NCBI GenBank assembly: GCA_036506495.1
Contig: DASXRQ010000090.1
Span: 1 to 41,804 of the forward strand
Origin: DASXRC01 sp036506495
GTDB lineage: Bacteria; Actinomycetota; Actinomycetes; Mycobacteriales; Micromonosporaceae
DNA length: 41,804 nucleotides
Direction: 5' to 3'
Shown one piece after another: positions 16,492 to 23,530 of the stretch. Numbering within the stretch: the stretch's first letter is position 1; every line of letters starts with the position of its first letter. The notes below the pieces were generated by a model. That model was not told the DNA's origin and did not search any database. It was given only the letters and a program-made list of their open reading frames with translations. The translations under genes and the position numbers were made by a program.

Positions 16492-16539
16492 ATCTCTGCC
16501 GAGTCCCTTGGACGTCCCGTCCCTTGCCCGGGCGCGCAC

Positions 16540-16672
16540 AACGGCCCTGTACCGGCAAGCGGTTCTCGGCGAGCGTGGATTTGGGGACGTGTGTGATGGC
16601 GTGCTAGGCCCCGTCATCCGGCACCTGTTGCGCGAGGCCGCCTGCCCGCTAGCTGTTGTCCCTGCCTTCGGG
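16540..16672 (+). pseudogene. C-terminal fragment of a universal stress protein
   Basis: The plus strand encodes VLGERGFGDVCDGVLGPVIR followed by HLLREAACPLAVVPA, the unmistakable final strand-helix-strand of a USP (GxRGxG...LGSVSRHLLREAPCPVVVV). There is no USP N terminus upstream and no credible start codon. It is on the opposite strand to the intact USP at 15314-16237, so it is not simply that gene's missing end. Confidence 0.7.
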
Positions 16673-16687
16673 TGGCCCAATGAACCG

Positions 16688-17374
16688 CTAGCTTTGGTCG
16701 GGGCGCACGGATGCCGACGCCCGCCTGCGAGAGTGGAACAGAAGCGAGTCCTCGAACTGCCAATCCAGGCGGTCGACCACGTTCACGACCCCCGCCACAT
16801 CGGCGGTCAGGTGGACGACCAATCGCGCCACGCCGCTGCTCTCGACTCTGCCGTTGAGAGTGACAACACCATTGACGACGTCGACCTGAACCATCAACGG
16901 ATCAATGCGGAGGCTGCGCCGGAGCACGTTGTCGACGACGTCGCTCCGTATCTCCGAGTCGGGGCGGATGTGCATGCGGAGCAGGTCACGCCGAGAGACG
17001 ATGCCCACCAGCCTGCCCTCGGCATCTACCACGGGCATCCGCTTGATCCGTTTCGCCTCCAGCCGACGCGCGGCCGCGACAACGGAGGTCTCCCTGGTCG
17101 CCGTGACGGCCGGTGCCGTCATCAGCTCGGCCGCGACCGCAGCGTCGGGTTCGGTTGTTCGGTGCGGCGCCGCCCCCCGGTGGCCCACATTCTCCATGTG
17201 GCGTAAGAGGTCGGCCTCCGAAACGACCCCCATGACGATGCCGTCGGCATCGACGACCGGCGCCGCGCTGACGCCGCGGTCGATCAATACGTCGACAATC
17301 TCGCGGTAAGACGTGTCCGGCGTGACCGAGACCACGTCCTGCGTCATGACGTCCCCGACGGTCCATCGCCTCAT
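16688..17374 (-). CDS. CBS-pair plus BON domain protein (HRP1-related)
   Basis: 228 residues: CBS 1 (about 8-62, VGDVMTQDVVSVTPDTSYRE...VSEADLL), CBS 2 (about 88-142, AAELMTAPAVTATRETSV...VSRRDLLRMHI), then a BON domain (about 155-205, VQVDVVNGVVTLNGRVESSG). Two CBS repeats form a Bateman module that often binds adenine nucleotides; BON domains bind membranes or other proteins. CBS proteins such as HRP1 are strongly hypoxia-induced in mycobacteria. ATG 17374 follows CGGGAG; the frame is open upstream but only into the neighbouring gene. Probably the second gene of an operon with the 2TM protein, 23 bp away. Confidence 0.9.
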   Translation of the reverse strand: MRRWTVGDVMTQDVVSVTPDTSYREIVDVLIDRGVSAAPVVDADGIVMGVVSEADLLRHMENVGHRGAAPHRTTEPDAAVAAELMTAPAVTATRETSVVAAARRLEAKRIKRMPVVDAEGRLVGIVSRRDLLRMHIRPDSEIRSDVVDNVLRRSLRIDPLMVQVDVVNGVVTLNGRVESSGVARLVVHLTADVAGVVNVVDRLDWQFEDSLLFHSRRRASASVRPDQS

Positions 17375-17397
17375 CGTCAACTCCCGTTCACTCAATT

Positions 17398-17691
17398 TCA
17401 CCGGCGGGCCATGCGCTGGATCTCCCGCTGGATGTCGTCTTCGGTCGGCGTCGGGGCATACACGTCCCAAACATTGAATGCCAGGCCGATACCCCACCCC
17501 AGCAGCGGGAACACCGGCCAGTAGAACCCGCCCGGCGTCGTGAGCAGCCAGATGCCGTTCAACAGCAGGTTCACCATCACGTAGGCGAGCACATGCGCCT
17601 GCAGGTCGTGCTTCTTTCGCAGCTGCTTGACCGCGGCCTCCCGGAATTCGTCCCGGGACTTTGCCGCCGCCTGCGACACATCGGTGGTCAT
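17398..17691 (-). CDS. 2TM-domain membrane protein
   Basis: 97 residues: a charged N-terminal amphipathic segment (EFREAAVKQLRKKHDLQAHV), two transmembrane helices (about 33-51 and 56-75, joined by TTPGGFYWPV) and a polar C-terminal tail (EDDIQREIQRMARR). This is the 2TM-domain arrangement found alone or attached to histidine kinases. ATG 17691 has GAGGAGGTCC 5 bp before it. First gene of the operon with the CBS-BON protein, and preceded by a DosR-like site at 17746-17759. Function unknown. Confidence 0.85.
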   Translation of the reverse strand: MTTDVSQAAAKSRDEFREAAVKQLRKKHDLQAHVLAYVMVNLLLNGIWLLTTPGGFYWPVFPLLGWGIGLAFNVWDVYAPTPTEDDIQREIQRMARR

Positions 17692-17745
17692 AGCGGACCT
17701 CCTCTCAACTACAACCAGCCTCTCGCCGACCACACCGGACCGTGA

Positions 17746-17759
17746 GCGCCGGAGGTCCC
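17746..17759 (-). promoter_or_regulatory. DosR-like operator upstream of the 2TM/CBS-BON operon
   Basis: Minus-strand reading GGGACCTCCGGCGC, one mismatch to the local consensus outside the variable centre. It ends 54 bp before ATG 17691. Confidence 0.6.
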
Positions 17760-17839
17760 GTCCCACCGGGCCTAACGACGGTGGCACCGCCGCTCCGACC
17801 GGCGGGAGGATCGGTCGTGGCAAGGTTGTCGATGGACGG

Positions 17840-18055
17840 CTACGGCGCGTTCGGCGTCGTGCTGGAGCCCGCCCTCCGGCGGCCTGAGCGGGCGCGGTCC
17901 AGAGACACGTACAGGTACGGCAAGATGAACGCGTGGACCGCGCGCAGGGCACACCGCCGGAGCGTCGGCTCCCGAACTGCCAGGTCGACCGCGGACGGGC
18001 TGGCCGCCGAGCCGTCGACAGCGGCCACCGCCGGCCCGCCGTGCGTGGACATGGT
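17840..18055 (-). pseudogene. N-terminal fragment of a universal stress protein
   Basis: The minus strand encodes, from ATG 18055 with a GAAGAGG ribosome-binding site, AVAAVDGSAASPSAVDLAVR followed by ALRAVHAFILPYLYVSLDR. This is a clear USP first strand, glycine loop, helix and second strand. The frame then diverges and stops at 17840 after 71 residues, less than half of one USP domain. It may still be translated, but it cannot fold as a complete USP. Confidence 0.7.
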
Positions 18056-18094
18056 CCACCTCTTCGGTGACACCTTCACGCTGCCTGCGGCTAA

Positions 18095-18111
18095 GGGACT
18101 GCGCCAGTCCC
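18095..18111. repeat. perfect 17-bp inverted repeat upstream of the USP relic
   Basis: GGGACTG-CGC-CAGTCCC, located 40 bp before ATG 18055. The half sites resemble mycobacterial DosR half sites (GGGACT/AGTCCC), but the spacing is 3 bp too long for a DosR site. It may be another regulator's operator or a shifted relic. Confidence 0.45.
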
Positions 18112-18380
18112 GACCGGCCCGGGTGTCGATTGGAAATCACTGGGAATGCTCGACGCAGGAGCCCGCGGACAGTAACTGCAAGTAGTGGGCATAGTCGGTC
18201 TAGTAGAAACGCGGCCTTCGTCTGTAGGGCTCCACCCGGCCCGCCGGACCGGGCCAGGACAAGCGACCGGACAAGCTGAATATCATCCTCGACGCCACGT
18301 CCGCGATCGCCGCCATAGCCATCGTCCGACGGATCACCTCCGCATAACGCGCGCCTGAGCAGCAACGAAGGGAGCCCACC
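18112..18380. other. intergenic region upstream of the cupin gene
   Basis: No intact gene. A plus-strand frame ending at 18346 carries KLNIILDATSAIAAIAIVRR, resembling a membrane-helix fragment, without start or recognisable family. No good DosR-like site was seen ahead of the cupin. Confidence 0.4.
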
Positions 18381-18782
18381 ATGGCCAGCATGTACCTTTT
18401 CACCATCGCGACTGTCGCCGAACAGAGTGCCGACTTCCGGCGTGTCCTATGGACCGGCAGGCACACCCAGCTAGTCATCATGACCATTCCGCCGGGTGGA
18501 GAGATCGGCGAGGAGACCCACGAAGACACCGACCAGATCCTCACGTTCGTCAGCGGTACCGGAGAGGCCGACGTGGCAGGCCAGACCAGGCAGGTGGCTC
18601 AGGGCGACCTCGTCGCGGTCCCCGCCGGTACGCGGCACAACTTCCGCAACACTGGCGTCAACGCGCTCGTCCTCTACACCGTGTACGGCCCGCCCGAGCA
18701 CGCCGACGGCACCGTGCATGCAACCAAGGAGGAGGCTGACGCCGCCGAAGCATCCGGCCAAGATCAGCCTCCCGTCGACTGA
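18381..18782 (+). CDS. cupin-domain protein
   Basis: 133 residues. The N-terminal half is a single cupin barrel: QLVIMTIPPGGEIGEETHEDTDQIL is motif 1 (His, Glu and Asp in metal-site positions), and GDLVAVPAGTRHNFRNTG is motif 2 with the conserved His. It resembles mannose-6-phosphate-isomerase-like small cupins. The C-terminal tail of about 35 residues is acidic (ATKEEADAAEASGQDQP) and probably disordered. ATG 18381 is preceded by GAAGGGAG. Small cupins bind a divalent metal and have diverse roles; nothing in the neighbourhood (fossils on both sides) fixes this one. Confidence 0.85.
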   Translation: MASMYLFTIATVAEQSADFRRVLWTGRHTQLVIMTIPPGGEIGEETHEDTDQILTFVSGTGEADVAGQTRQVAQGDLVAVPAGTRHNFRNTGVNALVLYTVYGPPEHADGTVHATKEEADAAEASGQDQPPVD

Positions 18783-19160
18783 CCTGTCCCGCAGCGACGC
18801 TGGAGCGCAGCGCTCCGTGTCGAGCTGGCGCCGAGCCCAAAGCCGAGCCACTTGAAGTCTGCCTCGACAGCGCGGCCAGCACAGCGAACACGGCCGCCAT
18901 GATGATCGTGGCGCTGGTCTCCACGCCAGCTGAAGTCGTGATGCCTGCGGACACGGCCTGCCTGTTGGGCAGCCCGCGATGGTGTCCCTCCCGGATGCGG
19001 GACACCAGAAGTCGGCCAGCTCCCCGCAGGCCGCGCAGGAGAGCAAGTCCTTGTAAGGGCGAGCCGGCCGAGGCGTACGCTGGCGGGGCAAAGCCTTTCC
19101 GGGTCCGGCGGCATTGCCGCTACCGGACGGAGCACGGGACGGCCAGCCGAAGGAGACGGC
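18783..19160. other. intergenic region between cupin and dehydrogenase genes
   Basis: Besides the MMPL relic, it contains a 9-bp inverted repeat (TGGTGTCCC at 18980-18988, GGGACACCA at 18999-19007) lying inside the relic. No DosR-like site was found ahead of the dehydrogenase. Confidence 0.45.
18800..19020 (-). pseudogene. fragment of an MMPL/RND-type membrane transporter
   Basis: The minus strand reads LVSRIREGHHRG, then AVSAGITTSAGVETSATIIM and AAVFAVLAALSR, and then, in a shifted frame, DFKWLGFGLGAS. This is the conserved late segment of MMPL transporters (LSRIREE...GLxxTGRVITSAAxIMVxVFxxF....LKxLGFGLAVxVLxDA). A frameshift near 18860 and the missing flanks show it is a relic of a gene of at least 2 kb. 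The reading on the opposite strand has no merit. Confidence 0.65.
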
Positions 19161-20309
19161 GTGAACCAGCTGAGCCTCGGCGTCATGGCCCGGTCGCGCA
19201 AGGAGAACGAGCGCCGTCTTCCATTCCATCCCCAGCATCTCAGTCGGATTCCCGATGATCTCCGGGGGAGCATCTACCTCGAACGTGGCTACGGGAACCG
19301 CTTCGGCATGTCCGACGACCAGCTGAAGGGCTGGGTCGCCGGGTTCAGGACCCGCGAGCAGCTTCTCAAGGAATGCGACATCTTTCTGCAACCCAAGCCG
19401 CTGCTGAGCGACATCGCTGAGATGCGCGTCGGGCAGGTTCTCTGGGGATGGCCGCATTGCGTGCAGGACAACGAGCTCACGCAGGTCGCCATCGACCTGA
19501 AGCTCACGCTGATCGCATTCGAGGCGATGAACCACTGGAACAGCGACGGTTCCTTTAGCTTGCACGTGTTCCACAAAAATAACGAGCTTGCCGGCTACTG
19601 CTCCGTGCTCCACGCAATGCAGATCGCGGGATCCACCGGTGACTACGGGCGTAGGCTGCGCGCCGCGGTGATCGGCTTTGGCGCGACCGCCCGAGGTGCG
19701 GTGACGGCGCTCAACGCGCTGGGCGTGCATGACGTCGACGTCCTCACTCACCGCGAGGTCGCGGCCGTGGCCGCACCGATTCACTCCGTACGGATCGTCC
19801 ACTTCGAAAGCGACAGCACCGCGGCGGGAGCGAGTCAGGCGGTCACGGAGAACGGTAGGGTGAGCCTTGCAGGGTTCCTCGCGAAGCATGACATCATCGT
19901 TAACTGCGTGCTCCAGGACACTGATGACCCGCTCACGTTCATGTCGGACGACGACCTTGCGGACATGACACCCGGCACCCTGGTCGTCGACGTCTCTTGT
20001 GATAAGGGCATGGGATTCAGCTGGGCGCGGCCCACGACGTTCGCCGACCCTGCGTTCGTGGTCGGCGACAAGGTACTCTACTACGCCGTCGATCACAGCC
20101 CGTCATATTTGTGGAACTCCGCGACGTGGGAGAACAGCGAGGCGCTGCTTCCCTTCCTTCGCACGGTCTTGGGAGGAAGTGCCGCCTGGGATGCGGACCC
20201 CACCATTCGTCGTGCCATCGAGATCCGCGACGGGATCATCCAGAATCCCGCCATTCTGTCCTTCCAGGACCGCGCACCAAAGCACCCGCACTGGCCTCTG
20301 GCGACCTGA
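19161..20309 (+). CDS. N5-(carboxyethyl)ornithine synthase-like / alanine dehydrogenase-family enzyme
   Basis: 382 residues in the AlaDH/PNT superfamily. The N-terminal substrate domain has RKENERRLPFHP and GWPHCVQDNELTQVAIDLKL; the central segment is SFSLHVFHKNNELAGYCSVL. A Rossmann NAD(P) domain begins about 170 with RLRAAVIGFGATARGAVTAL, and a C-terminal return to domain 1 has YYAVDHSPSYLWNSATWENS. That combination is typical of proteins annotated as N5-(carboxyethyl)ornithine synthase, which reductively condense an amino acid side-chain amine with pyruvate; true alanine dehydrogenase is the alternative. It starts at GTG 19161 with GAAGGAGACGGC ahead. It stands alone between two decayed regions. 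Hypoxia-linked reductive amination of pyruvate would regenerate NAD+, an inference. Confidence 0.82.
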   Translation: MNQLSLGVMARSRKENERRLPFHPQHLSRIPDDLRGSIYLERGYGNRFGMSDDQLKGWVAGFRTREQLLKECDIFLQPKPLLSDIAEMRVGQVLWGWPHCVQDNELTQVAIDLKLTLIAFEAMNHWNSDGSFSLHVFHKNNELAGYCSVLHAMQIAGSTGDYGRRLRAAVIGFGATARGAVTALNALGVHDVDVLTHREVAAVAAPIHSVRIVHFESDSTAAGASQAVTENGRVSLAGFLAKHDIIVNCVLQDTDDPLTFMSDDDLADMTPGTLVVDVSCDKGMGFSWARPTTFADPAFVVGDKVLYYAVDHSPSYLWNSATWENSEALLPFLRTVLGGSAAWDADPTIRRAIEIRDGIIQNPAILSFQDRAPKHPHWPLAT

Positions 20310-20849
20310 GGCTTCTGAATCGGCGCTCCACTCGCGCAGCGAGGAACCTGTCCCTCCCTATCGGTGCCCCTGACGACAGCGTTAGGCACGGAGCTCAGGA
20401 TGCGCGGATCGCGGCTACCTGTGAATTGGTGCTACGGCCGCAGACGCTTTGGTCGAGGTGGCCGGCGGGTCGCTTCACTTGCGGCTGTCCACAGCGGCCG
20501 TGACGTGCGTCGATTGGGCAATCTGCCACCCCGACTGGACCGCCCGTGGCGTCGTATGACTCTCTGTGGAGATGTAGATCCTGAACGGCGAGGTGAGCGC
20601 TTGTGTGAGCCGGCGATCGCCGTCGACCGCGTGACCACGCGGTTTGGTGACCGCGGAGCGGGAGCCGGGAGACGGCCTCGTACACCACCGACGGACGGCC
20701 GAATTGAGTCCCGATCTTGCCGTCAACCAGCAAGCCCGACACGGAACTGGTGGGACCCGACCCAGACCCGCTATCAGCCGGTCGTGCCGGTGCCCTCTAT
20801 GCGCACAGCGTCCGTGACGGGGGCTCACATGCTGCTGCAGCATGTCAGT

Positions 20850-21092
20850 CGGGCTGGGACCGTGGGTGCCGTCGCCGCCCGAAGGCGAAGTACGCGAGTG
20901 GTACGCCCCCGAAGGAGTTGACGACCACCACCGCCGGTGCCCAAACCACTTGGAGCCTCGGATCTGGCTTGCAGGCCGACGCGCGATGTCGACGAGCGCC
21001 GCCGCCTTGAGGATGCCCTCGGAAGCTGCCGCGGCAATGATCAGCCTCCGGCTGCGAGTGCTCAGATCGCTCCACCTTCGGGCGGCCATCAC
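20850..21092 (-). pseudogene. PLDc_N-type (phospholipase D N-terminal-like) membrane protein, frameshifted
   Basis: Starting at ATG 21092 with GGAGGGTGTG ahead, the minus strand encodes RLIIAAAASEGILKAAALVD followed by IARRPASQIRGSKW. Near 20943-20950 the frame is lost; the next frame continues with VWAPAVVVVNSFGGVPLAYF and AFGRRR. Joined, this is a complete small PLDc_N protein (pattern LK..AL.DL.RRP..Q.RG.KW.WA....NS.G...YF..GRR). A single-base deletion or insertion therefore inactivates an otherwise well-preserved gene of about 70 residues, unless it is a sequencing error. Confidence 0.72.
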
Positions 21093-21340
21093 ACCCTCCG
21101 TCTATATGACAAGGACCCTGACGTCTCGCACGCTACATCGGGATAGGCACTCCCCTACCCGTCCTGGGGGATCCGAACCCTTGACCCCTCGATGCGAACT
21201 GGCAAAGAAGGCCGTGGCCTGCATTGGTCGGCAGTCGACCTGCGCGCCGCGACGATTGAACCTGCAAAATCTGGGTTACGCGCACCGATGGCCGCTCCGT
21301 CGAGTCATCGATCATCACCGCTGGTCGGCCCGGCGGGTTC

Positions 21341-21354
21341 GGGACCTCCGACCC
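21341..21354 (+). promoter_or_regulatory. DosR-like operator upstream of the sulfur operon
   Basis: GGGACCTCCGACCC, one mismatch to GGGACCNNCGGCCC. It lies 62 bp before the start of the flavoprotein gene, the same kind of spacing as at 29485 and 17746. Confidence 0.66.
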
Positions 21355-21416
21355 TGATGGCTGCGTGGCGGCGGCTCCTAGCTTGGAGTCGAGAGGTATA
21401 CGCCAGGGGGTATGTG

Positions 21417-22670
21417 GTGGTCGAGATGCGCAGGTTGCTGGTGCTGGGCGGCGGTACCGCCGGCACGATCGTGGCCAACAAGCTTCGCCGCCGGCTGGAT
21501 CGGCGGCACTGGCAGATCACGGTGGTGGATCAGGACGACGTCCACGTCTACCAGCCGGGGTTCCTGTTCCTCCCGTTCGGCGGCCACCGGCCCGAGGAGC
21601 TGGTCAAGCCGCGCCGACGTCAGCTGGCCGCCGGCGTCGAGCTCGTGCTGGGGGAGGTCGATCGGGTCGAGCCGGCCGCCAACGCGGTCGCACTGGCCGA
21701 CGGGGGCCGCCTCGCGTACGACTACCTGGTCATCGCGACCGGGACCACGCCGCGCCCGGACCAGACGCCGGGCATGCTCGGCCCGGAGTGGCGCACGAGC
21801 ATCTTCGACTTCTACACCCTCGACGGCGCGGTCGCGCTGGCGCAGGCGCTGCGGGAGTTTGACGGCGGCCGGCTGGTCGTGCACGTCGTGGACACGCCGA
21901 TCAAATGCCCGGTCGCACCGCTGGAGTTCGCGTTCCTGGCCGAGGCGTGCTTCCGCGCGCGCGGGATGCGGGATCGGGTCGAGCTGGTGTACGCCACCCC
22001 ACTGCCCGGCGCATTCACCAAGCCGATCGCCTCCGCCGAGCTGGGCTCGATGCTGGAGGAGCGGAAGATCAGCCTCGAGGCCGACTTTGTGGTCGAGCGC
22101 ATCGACGACGAGGCCAAGACCCTTGTTTCGTACGACGAGCGGGAGATCGGCTTCGACCTCCTGGTCACCGTGCCGCTCAACATGGGCGCCGACTTTGTGG
22201 CCCGCAGTGGGCTGGGCGACGAGCTGAACTACGTACCGGTCGACAAACACACCTTGCTCGCCAAGGGGTACGAGAACATCTTCGCCATCGGCGACGCGGC
22301 CAACCTGCCCACCTCCAAGGCCGGCTCGGTGGCGCATTTTGCGGTCGAGGTCTTCACCGAAAACTTCCTGGCCCACATCGCCGGCAAGCCGATGACGGGC
22401 CGCTTCGACGGACACGCCAACTGCTTCGTGGAGGCCGGCGACGGGCAGGCCCTGTTGATCGACTTCAACTACGACACCGAGCCGCTGCCGGGCGCATACC
22501 CGCTGCCGGGCTTAGGTCCGTTCGGGCTCCTGCGGCCCAGCGCGGTCAACCACTGGGGCAAGGTGGCGTTCCGCTGGCTGTACTGGCACGCCTTGCTGCC
22601 CGGCCACCCGATCCCGCTGCCGGCGCACATGACGATGGCCGGCAAGCATCAACCCACGACGAAGGAGTAA
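21417..22670 (+). CDS. sulfide:quinone oxidoreductase-like FAD-dependent oxidoreductase
   Basis: About 415 residues of the pyridine nucleotide-disulfide oxidoreductase/SQR superfamily: N-terminal FAD-binding LLVLGGGTAGTIVANKL, VYQPGFLFLPFGG, YDYLVIATGTTPRPDQTPG, TPIKCPVAPLEFAFLAEACF and the second FAD motif NIFAIGDAANLPTSKAGSVAHF. Cys161 and Cys333 (numbered from ATG 21426) sit where SQR-type enzymes carry redox cysteines. It probably oxidises sulfide to persulfide/polysulfide and passes electrons to quinone at the inner membrane face. Start: GTG 21417 has AGGGGG 6 bp upstream; ATG 21426 is the more conventional N terminus but is further from that site. First gene of a four-gene operon with sulfur-carrier proteins, which supports the sulfide reading. 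Confidence 0.88.
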   Translation: MVEMRRLLVLGGGTAGTIVANKLRRRLDRRHWQITVVDQDDVHVYQPGFLFLPFGGHRPEELVKPRRRQLAAGVELVLGEVDRVEPAANAVALADGGRLAYDYLVIATGTTPRPDQTPGMLGPEWRTSIFDFYTLDGAVALAQALREFDGGRLVVHVVDTPIKCPVAPLEFAFLAEACFRARGMRDRVELVYATPLPGAFTKPIASAELGSMLEERKISLEADFVVERIDDEAKTLVSYDEREIGFDLLVTVPLNMGADFVARSGLGDELNYVPVDKHTLLAKGYENIFAIGDAANLPTSKAGSVAHFAVEVFTENFLAHIAGKPMTGRFDGHANCFVEAGDGQALLIDFNYDTEPLPGAYPLPGLGPFGLLRPSAVNHWGKVAFRWLYWHALLPGHPIPLPAHMTMAGKHQPTTKE

Positions 22671-22674
22671 CACG

Positions 22675-22989
22675 ATGCCCGTGACCACCATTGGGACGAC
22701 CCATGTCCACGTCGACGCCGAGGGCTTTCTCACCGACTATGACGAATGGGACGAGCAGCTCGGCGCCGAGCTCGCCGCACGGATCGGCATCCAGATGACC
22801 GAGGCGCACTGGACGGCGATCAGGTTCCTGCGCACCGACTACCCAGAGCAGGGCGAGACCGCCACCCTGCGTAGGGTGTCCACCCTCGCCGACATCCCCA
22901 TCAAGGAACTGTTCGCGCTCTTTCCCAAGAAGCCGGCCAAGAAGATGGCGTATATCGCCGGCCTGCCCAAGCCACGCGGTTGCGTGTGA
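22675..22989 (+). CDS. TusE/DsrC-family sulfur-carrier protein lacking the second cysteine
   Basis: 104 residues: DAEGFLTDYDEWDEQLG at the N terminus, a central HTH-like helix (MTEAHWTAIRFLRTDYPEQG), and the swinging C-terminal arm IAGLPKPRGCV with the invariant penultimate Cys103. In true DsrC a second cysteine sits 11 residues earlier; here that position is Ala92, so it is a single-cysteine TusE/RspA-type protein that can carry a persulfide but not form the intramolecular trisulfide. ATG 22675 is preceded by GAAGGAG and starts 4 bp after the flavoprotein stop. It is likely the acceptor for sulfur released by the SQR-like enzyme (inference). Confidence 0.9.
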   Translation: MPVTTIGTTHVHVDAEGFLTDYDEWDEQLGAELAARIGIQMTEAHWTAIRFLRTDYPEQGETATLRRVSTLADIPIKELFALFPKKPAKKMAYIAGLPKPRGCV

Positions 22990-23003
22990 ACGGAGATCCA
23001 GCC

Positions 23004-23516
23004 ATGACTACTGTGGACACTGCACCGGCCCTCATCCCGACCTTCGACGACGAAGCCACCGGCCGCAAACTGGCCATCATCTGCTCCAAGGGCAACCTGG
23101 ACATGGCCTACCCCGGCCTGATCCTGGCCAACGCGGCCGTGGGCGAGGGTGTTGAAACACACCTGTTCTTCACCTTCTGGGGATTCGACATCATCACCAA
23201 GTCCCGCATGGCGGAGCTGAAGTTCACCATGCTCGGCAACACCGCCACCCACATGCCGCAAGGCCTGGGCGGCCTGCCCGGGATGACCGCCATGGCCACC
23301 CACAAGATGAAGAGGCAGATCGCCGAGATCGGTGTTCCGACGGTGCCCGAGTTCCTGGAGCAGATCGTCGCCTCCGGCGGCCACCTGTGGGCCTGCCGAA
23401 TGTCCGCCGACATGATGCACCTCGACGAGACCGACTTGCACGAGGCGGTCGAGGGCATCATCAGCGCCGCCGACTTCATCGAGAAGACCGACGGCGCCCA
23501 GCTGCTGTTCATCTGA
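23004..23516 (+). CDS. DsrE-family (DsrE2-like) sulfur-transfer protein
   Basis: 170 residues: RKLAIICSKGNLDMAYPGLI with Cys27 after the first strand, ETHLFFTFWGFDII, a mid-region His/Met-rich helix (MPQGLGGLPGMTAMATHKMK) and GGHLWACRMSADMM with Cys131, the usual persulfide-carrying cysteine. This is the DsrE2/DsrEFH-like family found with SQR, TusA/TusE and rhodaneses; members may be membrane associated. ATG 23004 has CGGAGAT ahead; it is 14 bp after the TusE-like gene. It would hand sulfane sulfur between the SQR-like enzyme and the TusE-like carrier. Confidence 0.9.
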   Translation: MTTVDTAPALIPTFDDEATGRKLAIICSKGNLDMAYPGLILANAAVGEGVETHLFFTFWGFDIITKSRMAELKFTMLGNTATHMPQGLGGLPGMTAMATHKMKRQIAEIGVPTVPEFLEQIVASGGHLWACRMSADMMHLDETDLHEAVEGIISAADFIEKTDGAQLLFI

Positions 23517-23530
23517 TCGGGGGAGGCCGA

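Larger units (their letters stand above)
20310..21416. other. 1.1-kb region without intact genes
   Basis: The right part holds the frameshifted PLDc_N gene (20850-21092), a weak T-loop-like sequence near 21155-21185 and the operator-like site at 21341-21354. In 20310-20850 I find nothing recognisable on either strand: long frames are open but lack ribosome-binding sites and family motifs, consistent with decayed coding DNA. Confidence 0.5.

Noticed and set aside
18980..19007. TGGTGTCCC/GGGACACCA inverted repeat as an operator for the dehydrogenase
   Set aside because: It lies inside the MMPL relic, 154 bp from the start codon, with a 10-bp spacer; more likely residual coding sequence.
18471..20096. 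541-residue minus-strand frame spanning the cupin and dehydrogenase genes
   Set aside because: It crosses two convincing plus-strand genes and a relic; composition is shadow-like and it has no start signal.
21155..21190. Minus-strand GGGTTCGGATCCC as a second tRNA T-arm
   Set aside because: Only three base pairs of stem, no acceptor partner and no CCA; likely chance.
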